This document shows, piece after piece, positions 1 to 9,030 of a stretch of DNA of 64,000 nucleotides. The stretch's first letter is position 1. Each line of letters starts with the position of its first letter. The position numbers and the translations under genes are program-made. The notes beneath the pieces were generated by a model, which saw nothing but the letters and a program-made list of their open reading frames with translations, had not been told where the DNA came from and searched no databases. The stretch is from Pedobacter sandarakinus (lineage in GTDB: Bacteria; Bacteroidota; Bacteroidia; Sphingobacteriales; Sphingobacteriaceae): positions 1-64,000 of the forward strand of contig NZ_JAPIVG010000007.1 of the NCBI RefSeq assembly GCF_026240095.1, written 5' to 3'.

Positions 1-1
1 T

Positions 2-2716
2 GGCGCGACTGGCGCAACCGGTGCAGTAGGTCCACAAGGTGGTATTGGGTTAATTGAAGATGGCAATAACACCACAGTTAGTGGATCTGGTGTAACTGGT
101 AATGCTTACAAGGTAAATGTAGCTACCGCAAATGGTACAACCATTGGAGTCGTTAAGGAAGCTGCTACAAATCCGACAGTGTCTGTAAATAATGGTGAAC
201 TTTCAGTGAATACGGCGACCCTAGGCAAGAATATTAGTACCACCAATGGCGCTATAGCACTTACCGGTAACACAGGCGCTACATTAACAGATGTAACGCT
301 TGCAGTGAAAGCCAACAATGGTTTAGCCGTTGCTAACGATAACGTTCAGCTGGGTGGCGATCTCACCAAACCAACAGTGATTAACGTAACTACAGGAAAC
401 AGTCTAGGTTTAACAGGATTATCTACCGGAACTGCCGGAACAGATAAGGTAATCGTTAGTGATCCTACTACTGGAGTACTAAAAACTATTGATCAATCGA
501 CATTAAATGCAAATAATTGGTTACTTAATGGTAATGTGGGTACAAATGCATCAACCAATTTCTTAGGCACAACAGATGCTATAGATTTGATAATTAAAAC
601 CAATTCGATCCAAAGAATGCGTGTAACTGCAGACGGTAATATTGATATTCCAAACTCTACGGCAACTACCGCTATAATAACGAAAGGGGGTGCGCCATTT
701 ATTCATAATAACGGTGACGAAAGTACAGCGGTTGGTACAAATGCATTGAATTTAGCAGCAACTGGACGTAGAAATGATGCTTTTGGTGTGAGTGCCTTAA
801 CCAGCGTAACCTCAGGTATTCAAAATACGGCTATTGGTAGATATACTTTACGCAGTCTTACTATAGGAAATGACAACGTTGCTATGGGTAATAGAACGCT
901 GGAAAATTTGACTGATGGTAGCACTAACATTGCAATCGGACGATCAGTTATGCCTGGTTTAGTTACCGGAACCGGCAATATTTCAATCGGTACTGCTTCA
1001 GCTTTACAAATAAAACCCGGAGCTATATCAAATACTGTCATTGGAACACAGGCTGGAGGAAGCACAGGATTCGGTGCAGGGATTGGAAGTGGTAACGTCT
1101 TACTGGGTTACAGAGTAGGTTGGGCACATACTGGCGACAACCGTTTAATGATCGACAATAGTGAAACTAATACTCCTTTGCTTGATGGAGATTTCACCAC
1201 TAGAATACTTACAATAAATAATACCTTAAAGGTTGCAGATTTGGCCACAGGTGCTACTACAACTACGGGTAACCGCCCGGTTGTTGCAGGACCAGATGGT
1301 CAGTTGCGCATTGGCACTTCTGCAGCAACAGTAACTGCCGATAACGGATTGACTAAAACCGGTGATAACATTGCACTCGGTGGTATACTAACTCAAGCGA
1401 CAACCATTACTACAGCTGGTGCCAGTACATTAGCAATCGCGGGTTTACAAGCAGGAACTGTTGGAACAGATAAAGTAATTGTTAGCGATCCAACTACCGG
1501 GGTTCTTAAAACGCTAGACCAATCGGCATTTAATAAAACGAATTGGCAACTTACTGGTAATGCAGGTACAGACGAAACAGTTAATTTCTTAGGTACGACA
1601 GATGACCAACGATTAATATTTAAAGTCGATAATAAATATGCTGGTTTGGTTGACAGAACAATTACTGGTGCATATTTTACTGCTTTTGGTTATCAGGCGG
1701 GAGAGTCGCAGATTACTACAATGCTTGCAGGATTAGGAGGTTATGGATCTCATAATACGGTTTATGGGTACCAAGCTGGAAAGTCGAACATGGGGGTAAG
1801 TAATGCCTTTGTAGGTGCAGTAGCTGGTATGAATAATACATCAGGTAGTGATAATGCTTTTTTTGGTGCTGCTGCTGGTAGTTCAAACACCACAGGTCAG
1901 GCGAACATTTTTGTGGGTGCATCAGCAGGTATTTCTAATACTACAGGTAATAGAAATGTAGCTATTGGATATATCTCTGGTTTACTAAACGTAACTGGCA
2001 TTGACAATGTATTTCTCGGAAGCAATGCTGGACGTGCTAGTACTGGAAGTAACAACACCTTTTTAGGCAGTTTCACTGCGGATCAACTTACAAGTGGCAA
2101 TAGTAACATATTTATCGGTGCATACACTGGCGCTAATGCAACTACTGGCGATAATAACATATTGATGGGATATGGCGTGTCTGGAAACATCTCAGCTACT
2201 GCATCTAATCAGTTAAACATCAATAATTGGATTTACGGTAACAGTGGTAATATTGGTCTGGGTAGTTCAGCATCAAACCCAAGTCAGCGTTTAGATGTTG
2301 CAAATGGCGCTGTGAGGGTGAGAGATATCAATACGAACACTGGTGGTGGCTCAGATAAAATCGTGGTGGCAGATATTGATGGTGTGTTGAAAACAGTTGA
2401 TAGATCAACTCTAATTTCCGCCCCTGCCATCCGTACTGAAACTAATAACTACACTGCATTAGCAGCTGATGAAACCATTTTGGTTGATGCCTCGTCAGGT
2501 GCTGTAGTAATTACGCTACCAGCTGCAAGTTCAGCTTTAGGGAAAAAGTATAGCGTTAAGAAAATAGATGCGTCATCAAACGGAGTGAATGTAGTCTCAG
2601 CGGGAGGTACTATTGATGGCAACGCTGCTGGTACTGGTGTTACAGGCACACTATCATGGCAAGGTTGGGTATTCCAATCGGATGGTACAAATTGGTTCAT
2701 CATAAGCCGTATATAA
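2..2716 (+). CDS. Collagen-like / YadA-head-like surface protein, 5' end outside window
   Basis: The reading frame is open from base 2, so the gene starts upstream and only its last 904 codons are seen. The first visible residues are Gly-X-Y collagen-like ([14 protein letters not shown]). A beta-rich region follows, holding two copies of a module with the motif GTDKVIVSDPTTGVLKT (DNA near 437-506 and 1463-1530) and a degenerate third near 2346-2412. Each of the first two copies is followed by an N-W-L-GN-GT-NFLGT-D segment. Blocks of short repeats of the type NTAIG..L..T.G..N resemble the left-handed beta-roll head of YadA-like adhesins. The C-terminal ~90 residues form a beta module (VVITLPAASSALGKKYSVKK) also seen in neighbouring genes. 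No CHU_C or Por sorting domain is visible. It is probably a surface-exposed fibre or adhesin; the exact role is unknown. Confidence 0.8.
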   Translation, partial: GATGATGAVGPQGGIGLIEDGNNTTVSGSGVTGNAYKVNVATANGTTIGVVKEAATNPTVSVNNGELSVNTATLGKNISTTNGAIALTGNTGATLTDVTLAVKANNGLAVANDNVQLGGDLTKPTVINVTTGNSLGLTGLSTGTAGTDKVIVSDPTTGVLKTIDQSTLNANNWLLNGNVGTNASTNFLGTTDAIDLIIKTNSIQRMRVTADGNIDIPNSTATTAIITKGGAPFIHNNGDESTAVGTNALNLAATGRRNDAFGVSALTSVTSGIQNTAIGRYTLRSLTIGNDNVAMGNRTLENLTDGSTNIAIGRSVMPGLVTGTGNISIGTASALQIKPGAISNTVIGTQAGGSTGFGAGIGSGNVLLGYRVGWAHTGDNRLMIDNSETNTPLLDGDFTTRILTINNTLKVADLATGATTTTGNRPVVAGPDGQLRIGTSAATVTADNGLTKTGDNIALGGILTQATTITTAGASTLAIAGLQAGTVGTDKVIVSDPTTGVLKTLDQSAFNKTNWQLTGNAGTDETVNFLGTTDDQRLIFKVDNKYAGLVDRTITGAYFTAFGYQAGESQITTMLAGLGGYGSHNTVYGYQAGKSNMGVSNAFVGAVAGMNNTSGSDNAFFGAAAGSSNTTGQANIFVGASAGISNTTGNRNVAIGYISGLLNVTGIDNVFLGSNAGRASTGSNNTFLGSFTADQLTSGNSNIFIGAYTGANATTGDNNILMGYGVSGNISATASNQLNINNWIYGNSGNIGLGSSASNPSQRLDVANGAVRVRDINTNTGGGSDKIVVADIDGVLKTVDRSTLISAPAIRTETNNYTALAADETILVDASSGAVVITLPAASSALGKKYSVKKIDASSNGVNVVSAGGTIDGNAAGTGVTGTLSWQGWVFQSDGTNWFIISRI

Positions 2717-2726
2717 AAACTTTAAA

Positions 2727-2755
2727 AGAGCGTAGGTAAGTTTTTTCTACGCTCT
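2727..2755. terminator. Hairpin after the first surface-protein gene
   Basis: Nine-base perfect inverted repeat AGAGCGTAG / CTACGCTCT (2727-2735 and 2747-2755). The T-run lies in the loop rather than after the stem, so this is a terminator-like or mRNA 3'-end hairpin rather than a classical intrinsic terminator. Confidence 0.5.
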
Positions 2756-2801
2756 CAATAAATTCAAATCATTTCCATACTTGAGTATACTATTTAAAAG
2801 A

Positions 2802-3302
2802 ATGACAAAATACTTGTTTATAATACTTTTCTCAACTCTTTCTATTGCACAAACGAAAGCCCAGCTCGCTGTTGTTAATAGCCAGAAGGTAATTGCAAGC
2901 ATGAAGGAGTTTGCAAAAATAGATACGTTAGTAAATAGGGAAGCTGCTAGCTACACTGCAGAATATAGCAAAAAGCAAGGTCAATTGGGTAAACTTGTAC
3001 TATATGCAGATAGTCTACAGAGGTTAGATCCAAAATCATCAACTACGACCAAAGCGATAGCTGATGCACAAACAGCCGATAAGGATCTTAAAGCCTATGT
3101 AGAGGTAGCAAATAAAAAAATTGCAGATTATAAGCAATTACTTACAAAACCTTACACTGAGAAGGTAGTGTCTGTTATTAAAGGAGTGGCCTTGCGGGGC
3201 AAGTTTATGCAGGTGGTTGATAGCGCTACTACCAACCTACTTTATCTCAATCCTGCTACAGATATCACAGCGCTAGTAATTAAAGAATTAACAGGTAAAT
3301 AA
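2802..3302 (+). CDS. OmpH/Skp-like periplasmic chaperone
   Basis: 166 residues. A signal peptide ([21 protein letters not shown]) is followed by the Skp/OmpH opening pattern [13 protein letters not shown] and by a long, charged helical region (about residues 35-135), as expected for the coiled-coil tentacles of Skp-type chaperones. The ATG at 2802 was chosen over an in-frame TTG at 2781 because it places the signal peptide at the N-terminus. Skp-family proteins hold unfolded outer-membrane or surface proteins in the periplasm. Its position between two collagen-like surface genes suggests a dedicated chaperone for these cargos (inference). Sequence conservation with textbook Skp is weak, so the family call rests on length, signal and pattern. 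Confidence 0.65.
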   Translation: MTKYLFIILFSTLSIAQTKAQLAVVNSQKVIASMKEFAKIDTLVNREAASYTAEYSKKQGQLGKLVLYADSLQRLDPKSSTTTKAIADAQTADKDLKAYVEVANKKIADYKQLLTKPYTEKVVSVIKGVALRGKFMQVVDSATTNLLYLNPATDITALVIKELTGK

Positions 3303-3322
3303 ATATCAACCAGTCTCTTGCC

Positions 3323-6058
3323 ATGAATATTTCATCAATATTAGTTTTAAAAGGTAAACCTAGTGCTTTGAAGGCACTTGCGCTACTATTTATCATCGTA
3401 CTTTCAAACCGGATAGCAAAAGCGCAGCAGGGCTTTGGTACAAGTAGTCCAGCTCCATCATCGGTAATAGACATGACGGCAACCAATAAGGGTGCCTTAT
3501 TGCCCAGGGTAGCACTCACTAATACCGCCATCGCTGCGCCAGTAACCTTGCCGGCAAATGCATTAACCGTTTTTAATACAGCGACAACTGGTGATGTAAC
3601 CCCGGGTTACTATTATTGGAGTACAGCGGATAACAAATGGATACGTGTACTCGACCAATCAAATGTTCACAATGGAGTTGATGGTAAATCAATGTTAAGT
3701 GGCACCACTACGCCGTCAAACAGTACAGGAAAGGATGGTGACAGTTATGTCGATACGTCAACCGGTTTGACATATATGAAGTCTGGAAGCACTTGGAGCC
3801 CGGATGGCGGCACGCTCAAGGGACCTATTGGTGCTCCTGGCACTGCCGGTGCAGTCGGTCCACAAGGTGCAGTTGGTGCGGCTGGTCCTGCTGGCAATGG
3901 TATAACATCAACTGTTAATAACGGGAATGGAACTTTTACCATCACTTATACAGATGGCACAACTTTTACTACATCAGATTTTAGAGGCGCCACTGGGGCA
4001 ACAGGTCCCGCAGGGGCGACTGGCGGTGTTGGTCCTGCAGGTGCAGTTGGTCCACAAGGTGCAGTTGGTGCAGCTGGTCCTGCTGGCAATGGTATAACAT
4101 CAACTGTTAATAACGGGAATGGAACTTTTACCATCACTTATACAGATGGCACAACTTTTACTACATCAGATTTTAGAGGCGCTACAGGAGCAACTGGTCC
4201 CGCAGGAGCGACTGGTGCAGTTGGTCCTCAAGGCCCCGTTGGCGCAACTGGTGCGGTAGGTCCAGCAGGTGCAGTTGGCCCACAAGGTGCAGTTGGTGCA
4301 GCTGGTCCTGCTGGTAATGGTGTAACATCAACCGTTAATAATGGCAATGGAACTTTTACAATCACTTATACGGATGGCACAACTTTTACTACATCAGATT
4401 TTAGAGGCGCTACAGGAGCAACTGGTCCCGCAGGAGCGACTGGTGCAGTTGGCCCACAAGGCCCAGTTGGTGCAACTGGTGCGGTAGGCCCACAAGGTGC
4501 AGTTGGTGCAGCTGGTCCTGCTGGTAATGGTGTAACATCAACCGTTAATAATGGCAATGGAACTTTTACAATCACTTATACGGATGGCACAACTTTTACT
4601 ACATCAGATTTTAGAGGCGCTACAGGAGCAACTGGTCCCGCAGGAGCGACTGGTGCAGTTGGCCCACAAGGCCCAGTTGGTGCAACTGGTGCGGTAGGCC
4701 CACAAGGTGCAGTTGGTGCAGCTGGTCCTGCTGGTAATGGTGTAACATCAACCGTTAATAATGGCAATGGAACTTTTACAATCACTTATACGGATGGCAC
4801 AACTTTTACTACATCAGATTTTAGAGGCGCTACAGGAGCAACTGGTCCCGCAGGAGCGACTGGTGCAGTTGGCCCACAAGGCCCAGTTGGTGCAACTGGT
4901 GCGGTAGGCCCACAAGGTGCAGTTGGTGCAGCTGGTCCTGCTGGTAATGGTGTAACATCAACCGTTAATAATGGCAATGGAACTTTTACAATCACTTATA
5001 CGGATGGCACAACTTTTACTACATCAGATTTTAGAGGCGCTACAGGAGCAACTGGTCCCGCAGGAGCGACTGGTGCAGTTGGCCCTCAAGGCCCTGTTGG
5101 AACAACTGGGGCGGTAGGTCCAGCAGGTGCAGTCGGCCCACAAGGCCCAGTTGGTGCAACTGGTGCGGTAGGTCCTGCAGGCGCAGTCGGTCCACAAGGC
5201 CCTGTTGGTGCAACAGGTGGAGTTGGTCCACAGGGTCCGGTTGGTGCAACAGGCCCTCAAGGCCCGGCAGGAGTTGGAGGAGTTACTACAGCAGGCACGA
5301 ATATTTCGATTACAGGTGCTGGTACAACTGGTAGTCCTTATGTGGTGAATACGCCTACGTCTACTCTAGTAAACAATGGTAATAGTACTTTTACCTATAC
5401 GAATGAAGCCAGTGGAACTACTTTAGTTGATATTAAAGCGACCGAAACTACAACCACTTTAGCATTTGATGGTGTAACGAATGCGCTTACTTATTTAAAT
5501 GAAGATGCAAATAATCCAGTATTAGATTTATCACCGTTGAAGATTGAGCCTTGGAATGTATTTGGCGGCAGCGTAAAGGCTACTTCGAACACTGACCAAA
5601 TATATACGCTTGGTACATGGGTGGGTATAGGCACGAGTTCAAAATCTTCTTTCGCCGATGAAGCCTTGCGTGTAAATGGTAAAATCAGAACAGTATCCTC
5701 GGTTTATGCGGATTATGTATTTGAGGATTATTTCAAAGGATTTTCTACTCTCAATGCGAAATACAAGTTCAAATCACTCAAAGAAACAGAAGCATTTATC
5801 AAAGCCAATAACCACTTGCCTGGCATCACTCCTATCACTGAATTAGAGAAAACCGACAAGGGATATTCTTACGATCTTTCTGAGCTTACAATTCAAAATC
5901 TCGAAAAGGTTGAAGAGCTTTTCCTTCATGTTATCGATCAACAGAAGCAGCTTGATGCCAAAGATAAAGAAATTTTTAAACTCAAAGAAGCATTAAAGCT
6001 TCAGCAGGATAGAACGGAAAGCAGACTTAAAAAGCTTGAACAATTGCTTAACAAATAG
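3323..6058 (+). CDS. Collagen-like repeat surface protein with C-terminal coiled coil
   Basis: 911 residues. The N-terminus has a signal-like hydrophobic segment ending in AKAQQ, then a domain with [16 protein letters not shown], common in Bacteroidota surface proteins. From about residue 165 to 655 there are Gly-X-Y blocks ([19 protein letters not shown]) alternating with a ~35-residue beta segment that contains [17 protein letters not shown], in six copies. The C-terminus (about 800-911) has YVFEDYF...[22 protein letters not shown] followed by a coiled coil, which resembles the tail-fibre-type C-terminal region of many Bacteroidota proteins and may trimerise the fibre. The middle copies are DNA-identical 210-bp repeats. 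No T9SS sorting domain is recognised. Likely a trimeric surface fibre (inference). Confidence 0.8.
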   Translation: MNISSILVLKGKPSALKALALLFIIVLSNRIAKAQQGFGTSSPAPSSVIDMTATNKGALLPRVALTNTAIAAPVTLPANALTVFNTATTGDVTPGYYYWSTADNKWIRVLDQSNVHNGVDGKSMLSGTTTPSNSTGKDGDSYVDTSTGLTYMKSGSTWSPDGGTLKGPIGAPGTAGAVGPQGAVGAAGPAGNGITSTVNNGNGTFTITYTDGTTFTTSDFRGATGATGPAGATGGVGPAGAVGPQGAVGAAGPAGNGITSTVNNGNGTFTITYTDGTTFTTSDFRGATGATGPAGATGAVGPQGPVGATGAVGPAGAVGPQGAVGAAGPAGNGVTSTVNNGNGTFTITYTDGTTFTTSDFRGATGATGPAGATGAVGPQGPVGATGAVGPQGAVGAAGPAGNGVTSTVNNGNGTFTITYTDGTTFTTSDFRGATGATGPAGATGAVGPQGPVGATGAVGPQGAVGAAGPAGNGVTSTVNNGNGTFTITYTDGTTFTTSDFRGATGATGPAGATGAVGPQGPVGATGAVGPQGAVGAAGPAGNGVTSTVNNGNGTFTITYTDGTTFTTSDFRGATGATGPAGATGAVGPQGPVGTTGAVGPAGAVGPQGPVGATGAVGPAGAVGPQGPVGATGGVGPQGPVGATGPQGPAGVGGVTTAGTNISITGAGTTGSPYVVNTPTSTLVNNGNSTFTYTNEASGTTLVDIKATETTTTLAFDGVTNALTYLNEDANNPVLDLSPLKIEPWNVFGGSVKATSNTDQIYTLGTWVGIGTSSKSSFADEALRVNGKIRTVSSVYADYVFEDYFKGFSTLNAKYKFKSLKETEAFIKANNHLPGITPITELEKTDKGYSYDLSELTIQNLEKVEELFLHVIDQQKQLDAKDKEIFKLKEALKLQQDRTESRLKKLEQLLNK
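4277..5085 (+). repeat. Perfect 210-bp coding tandem repeat array (3.85 copies)
   Basis: Reading line by line, every base from 4277 matches the base 210 positions later until the first mismatch at 5086. The unit equals 70 codons, so gain or loss of copies keeps the frame. Two further, diverged copies lie upstream (beta segments starting near 3893 and 4085, spaced 192 and 228 bp). The absence of even synonymous differences implies recent duplication or ongoing homogenisation. Confidence 0.95.
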
Positions 6059-6076
6059 TTGAAAGTTAATCGTCTT

Positions 6077-7006
6077 ATGAAAAAAGCAATAATATTGGCC
6101 TTATCTATTTGTGCTTCAATACAGGCGCTGGCCCAAACTGGAATCGGTACGGGCTCGCCCTTAAGTACGTTGCATAATACTGGCTCTTTCGCTGGAAATT
6201 ATGTAAATCCTGGGGTAACCTATACTTTAGACAATGATTATGTAGTTGATTTTACGGCTTCGACTGCAAATACTGTTTATACCTTGCCATCTATTTCAGA
6301 AGGCAATGCCGCGGGCAGAAATGGACGAACTTATCTTATACGCAATGGGGCAGTTGGATCTAATGCAATCACTGTCAAAGCATCAGGCAGTGAAACGATC
6401 AATTCTGGCACAGCTAACTCAAATACCATTCTGCTTTACCCTGGTCATGCCGTTACTATTATCAGAAATGCAACGCCACCAGGCGGTACAAATAACACCT
6501 GGAACATATTAAGCTACTCTGATTTAGGGGGGGTGCTTGATGTTTCTGGAAAGACGGTATCAGGTACGTATGGTTTCGGAGTACCAGCATCTTCATCGAC
6601 CAATTCACCCGCTAGCGCAAGTACAATGTTTGGGGCTTTTGGTAATAAACTTTTATCTAATGATTTTAATATTCAATCGCCTAGAACTGTGACATTTACC
6701 TTCAGAGCTGGAATAGATGATTCATCCAGTGATCAAAGTTCTCATCCGATCGTTCACTTTTATTTGGAGATATATAACACGATAACAAACGCAGTTGTTG
6801 CAGGTTCTGGGCCAAATTCTTCACTTGGCACAGTTGTCGAAATGATATCTGGTCAGAATACATCTTTTACACTCATGGACGACATTGCCTTGCCTGCAGG
6901 AACCTACAATGCAAGAATGAAAGTTTATTACGTTAGCAATTTCCCAACGCAAAATGGAAATTTCCATTTTGTCTCTTATTCAATGGACCCTAGTTATCTA
7001 AGATAG
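6077..7006 (+). CDS. Secreted protein, tandem paralog 1 of 3
   Basis: 309 residues with signal peptide MKKAIILALSICASIQALAQ; the ATG at 6077 is preferred over a TTG at 6059 for that reason. The mature N-terminus TGIGTGSPLSTLHN is shared with the next two genes. The N-terminal half has D-Y-V-VD, YTLPSISEG and GRNGRTYLIRN, a beta module related to the C-terminal ends of the two large adhesins in this window. The C-terminal half has a second conserved block ending in LPAGTYNARMK and FVSYS. I do not recognise a named family. There are no lipobox, transmembrane helix or catalytic motifs. Begins 18 bases after the collagen-like gene and is probably co-transcribed; a structural or accessory fibre component is a guess from context. 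Confidence 0.75.
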   Translation: MKKAIILALSICASIQALAQTGIGTGSPLSTLHNTGSFAGNYVNPGVTYTLDNDYVVDFTASTANTVYTLPSISEGNAAGRNGRTYLIRNGAVGSNAITVKASGSETINSGTANSNTILLYPGHAVTIIRNATPPGGTNNTWNILSYSDLGGVLDVSGKTVSGTYGFGVPASSSTNSPASASTMFGAFGNKLLSNDFNIQSPRTVTFTFRAGIDDSSSDQSSHPIVHFYLEIYNTITNAVVAGSGPNSSLGTVVEMISGQNTSFTLMDDIALPAGTYNARMKVYYVSNFPTQNGNFHFVSYSMDPSYLR

Positions 7007-7007
7007 A

Positions 7008-7922
7008 ATGAAAAATATACTTTTAGTACTGTCGCTTATTTTTTTGTCAGTGGTTTCATTTGCCCAAACTGGGATAAATGTTCAAACTCCATTAAGTACA
7101 TTACACAATGGTGGATCTTACGCTGGTAAATATTTAAGTAATCCTGGAACCACCTATACACTAGGTGACGATTATATAGTAGATTATAATGACAATATAG
7201 CAGGAACGGTCTATACCCTTCCTTCTATCTCTGAAGGTACGTCTTTAAATAGAAATGGTAGAGTATATTTTATCAGGAATGGTAGTGCCAGTAATACTCT
7301 AACAATTCGAGGTTCAGGAAGTGAAACCCTAAATGATGGTCAAGTAAGCAGTAATAGCTATTTTTTGTCTGCAAAAAGATCGATTATGGTGGTTAGAAAC
7401 GCAACTGTTTCGGGGGGTACAAACAATACTTGGGCTATCGTTGACGTAGCCGACATCCAGCCGCTATCAAAGACCTATCTGAGAACTGTAAAAAATACAG
7501 CAGGACCTACAGTTGCAATGGGAGGGAGAGGAGCTTCTGAGGTAACCTTTTTATCGAGTACCGGTAATACTGATCTTTTTGATACCGATTTAATTGTTCC
7601 TACTTCAAAGAAAGTACAATTTACATTTGTTACTGGCATTAATGAATATAGCACCTCTACCACTCAGCCTTACCTCAATTACTTCCTTGAACTGTATGAT
7701 ACAACTACGGGTAATGCTGTAGCAGGAACTGGACAGGGAACGCAACTTTCTATTCAAGTGGAAATGGTAGGTGGCGAGCAAGCTAACTTTACTTTGGTTG
7801 ACGAGATTGACTTACCTGCCGGAACCTATAATGCCAGACTGAAGTCAAACTTTGGTGCTGGAGGTCCAGCCCTCACATTGGGTTTCATTTCATATTCCAT
7901 TATAGCATCTTATTCAAACTAA
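7008..7922 (+). CDS. Secreted protein, tandem paralog 2 of 3
   Basis: 304 residues, starting one base after the previous stop. It has a signal peptide ending SFAQ, then TGINVQTPLSTLHNGG, matching its neighbours at the mature N-terminus. The same landmarks recur in order: YTLGDDYIVDY, YTLPSISEG, NRNGRVYFIRN, SGSETLNDG, a R-NA segment with GGTNNTW, then a C-terminal block with LPAGTYNARLK and FISYS. The even length and shared order show a two-domain family made by tandem gene duplication. Function unknown; secreted by Sec from the signal peptide. Confidence 0.75.
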   Translation: MKNILLVLSLIFLSVVSFAQTGINVQTPLSTLHNGGSYAGKYLSNPGTTYTLGDDYIVDYNDNIAGTVYTLPSISEGTSLNRNGRVYFIRNGSASNTLTIRGSGSETLNDGQVSSNSYFLSAKRSIMVVRNATVSGGTNNTWAIVDVADIQPLSKTYLRTVKNTAGPTVAMGGRGASEVTFLSSTGNTDLFDTDLIVPTSKKVQFTFVTGINEYSTSTTQPYLNYFLELYDTTTGNAVAGTGQGTQLSIQVEMVGGEQANFTLVDEIDLPAGTYNARLKSNFGAGGPALTLGFISYSIIASYSN

Positions 7923-7923
7923 A

Positions 7924-8880
7924 ATGAGAACAACATTTTTCATATTATCACTGGTTATTTGTTTTTGTTTAAAGGGATATACACAAACAGGTACTGGCAC
8001 AGGCACAGCATTAAGCACGTTACATAATGCCGGATCATTTGCTGGAAATTATAAAGTAAATCCTGGAATTGCGTATACACTTGGTGATGATTATATAGTG
8101 GATTACACTAATAATGTAGCAAATACAACTTACACTTTGCCATCCATATCTGCTGGAACCGCAGCTAATAGAAATGGGAGGATTTACTTCATTAGGAATG
8201 CCAGTTCAAGTAATTCTTTGACAGTTATAACAAGTTCGTCAGAGCTAATTAATACCAGCAATTCAGCCGTTAGTTCGCTATCACTTAATCCAGGTTGGTC
8301 ACTTGTAGTTGTAAGAAATGCTGATCCTACAGGCGGAACTACCTGGCATGTGCTAAATTATGGGCCAATTGCTGGTTCGTCCAGTTTCCCTTCAACTACT
8401 TATATCAGAAAGTTTTATAGATCCCCGGGAATTGTAACCAATACAGTGGCCTTAGGTATCGCAACAAATAGCCTTGCAACTGCCCAAACACTTAACAAGA
8501 CCTCAACTGGCGTCAGCAATATTAAAAATCTATTAGATGCCGATATGATAATCACTACGCCAACATTGACGACTATCCGTTTTACGGCTGCAATTGATGA
8601 TATCTCAACGAATTCTGTAGCAACACCCATTGTAACTTACGACCTTGAAATATTTGATACAATAACAGGGGTAGTTGTTACCGGAACAGGAGACGGAACT
8701 TTATTTGGTCCGACGATGCAATTACATGGTTCATGGTATGCAAACTTTACCATATCCGGTTCATTGACGCTACCTCCTGGCAGGTATAACGCTAGATTGA
8801 AAGCTTATGAGATTGCCAACGCGGCAAACATAAACTTAGCCTTTACTTCTTATGGATTTGTTGCGTCTTACGCAAACTAG
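7924..8880 (+). CDS. Secreted protein, tandem paralog 3 of 3
   Basis: 318 residues, again one base after the previous stop. Signal peptide ends KGYTQ, followed by TGTGTGTALSTLHNAGSFAGNY. Conserved landmarks are YTLGDDYIVDY, YTLPSISAG, NRNGRIYFIRN, GGTTWHVLNY, and a C-terminal block with LPPGRYNARLK and FTSYGF. It carries a longer linker (about 140-190) than its paralogs. No recognised family. The three genes together form a transcriptional unit with the collagen-like gene upstream (gaps of 18, 1 and 1 bases). Confidence 0.75.
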   Translation: MRTTFFILSLVICFCLKGYTQTGTGTGTALSTLHNAGSFAGNYKVNPGIAYTLGDDYIVDYTNNVANTTYTLPSISAGTAANRNGRIYFIRNASSSNSLTVITSSSELINTSNSAVSSLSLNPGWSLVVVRNADPTGGTTWHVLNYGPIAGSSSFPSTTYIRKFYRSPGIVTNTVALGIATNSLATAQTLNKTSTGVSNIKNLLDADMIITTPTLTTIRFTAAIDDISTNSVATPIVTYDLEIFDTITGVVVTGTGDGTLFGPTMQLHGSWYANFTISGSLTLPPGRYNARLKAYEIANAANINLAFTSYGFVASYAN

Positions 8881-8990
8881 TAGTAAAAAAACAAATGCCG
8901 ACTTGTAAATGCACATAGGTCAGAATCACGTATTAGTTGTCGGATGAGAAGCTTCCGGTATTATCTAAACGTACATGTGGATGGTTTAAA

Positions 8991-9022
8991 TTTAAGAACG
9001 AACTGATTTAAGAACGAACTGA
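8991..9022 (+). repeat. Tandem 16-bp direct repeat upstream of adhesin start
   Basis: TTTAAGAACGAACTGA occurs twice head to tail (8991-9006 and 9007-9022) and ends eight bases before the ATG at 9031. Each unit also contains the internal GAACGAAC doublet. It could be a regulator binding site, part of the 5' UTR, or a simple duplication. Confidence 0.85.
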
Positions 9023-9030
9023 AAAATAAT

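Noticed and set aside
3893..5085. CRISPR-like regular repeats
   Set aside because: The repeat unit is 210 bp and fully coding in one frame, with no variable spacers and no cas genes.
3745..5260. Several minus-strand frames of ~63-78 codons opposite the collagen-like repeats
   Set aside because: Identical copies that merely mirror the Gly-X-Y repeat on the other strand (Ala/Pro-rich); no starts with signals and no independent evidence.
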